Assembly: GCA_021826835.1 (NCBI GenBank)
Contig: JAKAYH010000122.1
Span: 1-6,925, forward strand
Source: Thermoplasmata archaeon
Lineage (GTDB): Archaea; Thermoplasmatota; Thermoplasmata; Thermoplasmatales; Thermoplasmataceae
Direction: 5' to 3'
Length of the DNA: 6,925 nt
Shown here in pieces: positions 5,866-6,925 of this stretch. Every line of letters begins with the position of its first letter. Position 1 is the stretch's first letter. A program made the translations under genes and the position numbers. The notes beneath the pieces were generated by a model. The model saw only the letters and a program-made list of their open reading frames with translations, was not told the DNA's origin and searched no databases.

Positions 5866-6191
5866 ACTTTTACCTTCTTTTCGTCTTCATCCCTCGCGAT
5901 CTGGACGGCTTTATGAGAACCCATTGCTGAGTTTAAACTCGCTTCAGTCATGAACCTTGCCCCTTTAGGGATATTTCTTCAACCTGCTCCTCTACTCAGA
6001 CTGCAGAACGGAGACATTGCGAACCTCATGTGGAAGTTCTCTCGGTTCAATAGTCGAATGAGAATTTTCATCCATGACTTTCTAACGGTTTTCACTTGAG
6101 AAGTTTCTCTTGCCTGAATCTTAATACCTTTGCAACGTATATTGGTTTTGCAATTCATCCACATCGCAAACTTGGTGGGTTTCTTGCTCAA
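5831..6191 (-). mobile_element. Decayed IS200/IS605-type (tnpB) 3' remnant
   Basis: This gene-free stretch is richer in G+C than its neighbours (about 48% over 5881-5940 by hand count). Read on the minus strand it gives coding-like pieces broken by stops and frame changes: a 70-residue piece at 6191-5979 ending SLSRGAG, then after one stop the same frame continues as RNIPKGARFMTEASLNSA, through KAVQIARDEDEKK, to VRISNPSLWG. A run like ISNPSL followed by an imperfect hairpin is what the 3' end of tnpB and the right end of IS200/IS605 or IS1341-type elements usually look like. The C-terminal zinc-finger motif (DRDxNAA) could not be found, and no complete transposase remains. The other minus frame reads STIEPRELPHEVRNVSVLQSE in two pieces (STIEPREL, PHEVRNVSVL), also stop-bounded. 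The assignment rests on the terminal motif and overall look. Confidence 0.45.
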
Positions 6192-6211
6192 ATCATTGTA
6201 AGGAATAAGGA

Positions 6212-6925
6212 ATGTACATTATAAGATATTCAGAGATTGGTCTAAAGGGAAAAAGTTCCAGAAGGCAAATGGAATCTAGGTTGGTCAGCAACGTTAAATA
6301 TGCATTAAATACAAATGGATTGAGCGCAGAAGTTAAGTGTGTATTTGGAAGAATATACGTTGAATCAGATGAACCCTCTATTGGTAACATTCTTTCACGA
6401 ATTTTCGGGATAAAATCTTACTCGAAAGCCAAACGATTCAAATTGACCGAATTTAAAGATATTGTTGACACCGCAGAGCAACTCTTTGCGGATCAGGTAA
6501 AGGGAAAAACATTTTCGGTAAGAACAAGAAGAATTGGTGACCACAATTTTAAATCAATGGAAGTATCACAGGCAATTGCGGACAGACTTTATGAAAAATC
6601 TTCAGGTGTGAACCTTAATAATCCGGAGGTTGAGGTATACTTGGAGATACGGGATAATCAGGTCTATTACTTTACAGAAAAAATGAAGGGACCAGGCGGG
6701 TTACCTTTGGCAACAGAAGGAAGATATCTTGCCCTCGTTTCAGGAGGGATTGATTCTCCGGTGGCAGCTTGGATGATGATGAAGAGAGGGTCTCCCGTTG
6801 ATTTCCTTTTCATATCAATGGCTGATCCAATTGATACCATGGAATTCTATCGCGCCATCTCTATCCTCCACAAAAACTGGTCATATGGATACAGTTCAAA
6901 CACTTTCATTTGTGACTTCAGACCG
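6212..6925 (+). CDS. thiI: tRNA 4-thiouridine synthase ThiI (3' end outside window)
   Basis: Partial: 238 N-terminal residues, cut by the right edge. ThiI adenylates U8 of tRNA and transfers sulfur to form 4-thiouridine; bacterial versions also supply sulfur for thiazole synthesis. Seen: an N-terminal ferredoxin-like part beginning MYIIRYSEIGLKGKS (family-typical, so the ATG at 6212 is the true start; an in-frame TAA lies four bases upstream), a THUMP domain at about 60-160 (FSVRTRRIGDHNF, VEVYLEIRDNQVYYF), the linker GPGGLP (160-165) and the ATP-binding PP-loop SGGIDSPVA (177-185). GGAATAAGGA before the ATG gives only a weak Shine-Dalgarno site, and no good TATA box is visible in the preceding remnant. 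Whether a C-terminal rhodanese domain exists, which many archaeal ThiI lack, cannot be seen. Confidence 0.93.
   Translation, partial: MYIIRYSEIGLKGKSSRRQMESRLVSNVKYALNTNGLSAEVKCVFGRIYVESDEPSIGNILSRIFGIKSYSKAKRFKLTEFKDIVDTAEQLFADQVKGKTFSVRTRRIGDHNFKSMEVSQAIADRLYEKSSGVNLNNPEVEVYLEIRDNQVYYFTEKMKGPGGLPLATEGRYLALVSGGIDSPVAAWMMMKRGSPVDFLFISMADPIDTMEFYRAISILHKNWSYGYSSNTFICDFRP

Noticed and set aside
5929..5940. GAGTTTAAACTC perfect palindrome as an operator
   Set aside because: It lies inside the decayed element about 270 bases before thiI with no promoter next to it; more likely chance or an element feature.
5979..6191. 70-codon minus-strand open frame as an intact small gene
   Set aside because: The frame continues as coding-like sequence past its stop, and the composition and terminal motif fit a decayed transposase better than a functional small protein.
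6193..6390. 65-codon minus-strand open frame at the start of thiI
   Set aside because: It is antisense to the clearly conserved ThiI N-terminus and has no supporting signal.
1..6925. CRISPR array, tRNA or rRNA genes
   Set aside because: No regularly spaced repeats and no tRNA-like cloverleaf or rRNA core sequence was seen on either strand by eye.

Overview
The window looks archaeal and most probably comes from the order Thermoplasmatales (a Ferroplasma, Picrophilus or Cuniculiplasma-like acidophile). The genus cannot be fixed from sequence alone. The reasons are: strong TATA boxes about 25 bases before start codons, so first genes appear leaderless; Shine-Dalgarno motifs (GGTGAT, GAGGT) only at internal operon genes; modest G+C; an archaeal-style ThiI; and a chlorite-dismutase-like/HemQ protein of the kind known from Thermoplasma.

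Left part (1-3828, minus strand): a tightly packed four-gene operon for tyrosine/homogentisate breakdown, in the order hppD (4-hydroxyphenylpyruvate dioxygenase), a fumarylacetoacetate hydrolase-family gene, hmgA (homogentisate 1,2-dioxygenase), and a maleylacetate reductase/iron-alcohol-dehydrogenase-family gene that runs off the left edge. Junctions are an 11-base gap, a 1-base TGATG overlap and a 4-base ATGA overlap, so translation is probably coupled. No glutathione-dependent maleylacetoacetate isomerase is visible. Its usual place is taken by a reductase whose known relatives reduce the same enone present in maleylacetoacetate. This suggests a reductive branch through succinylacetoacetate and is the most interesting hypothesis in the window.

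Middle (3829-5074): a 218-base divergent control region with a 10-base tandem repeat next to a clear promoter and a 7-base inverted repeat on the hppD side. It is followed by two plus-strand genes for small membrane proteins of unknown function. These share a short segment (IVIT...GTFS) and may be diverged paralogues. A T-rich terminator closes the pair.

Right part (5075-6925): a HemQ/chlorite dismutase-family gene with its own promoter and a TGTGA/TCACA inverted repeat; a decayed IS200/IS605-type (tnpB) right-end remnant on the minus strand, whose terminal motif overlaps the hemQ stop codon; and the first 238 codons of thiI (tRNA 4-thiouridine synthesis), cut by the right edge.
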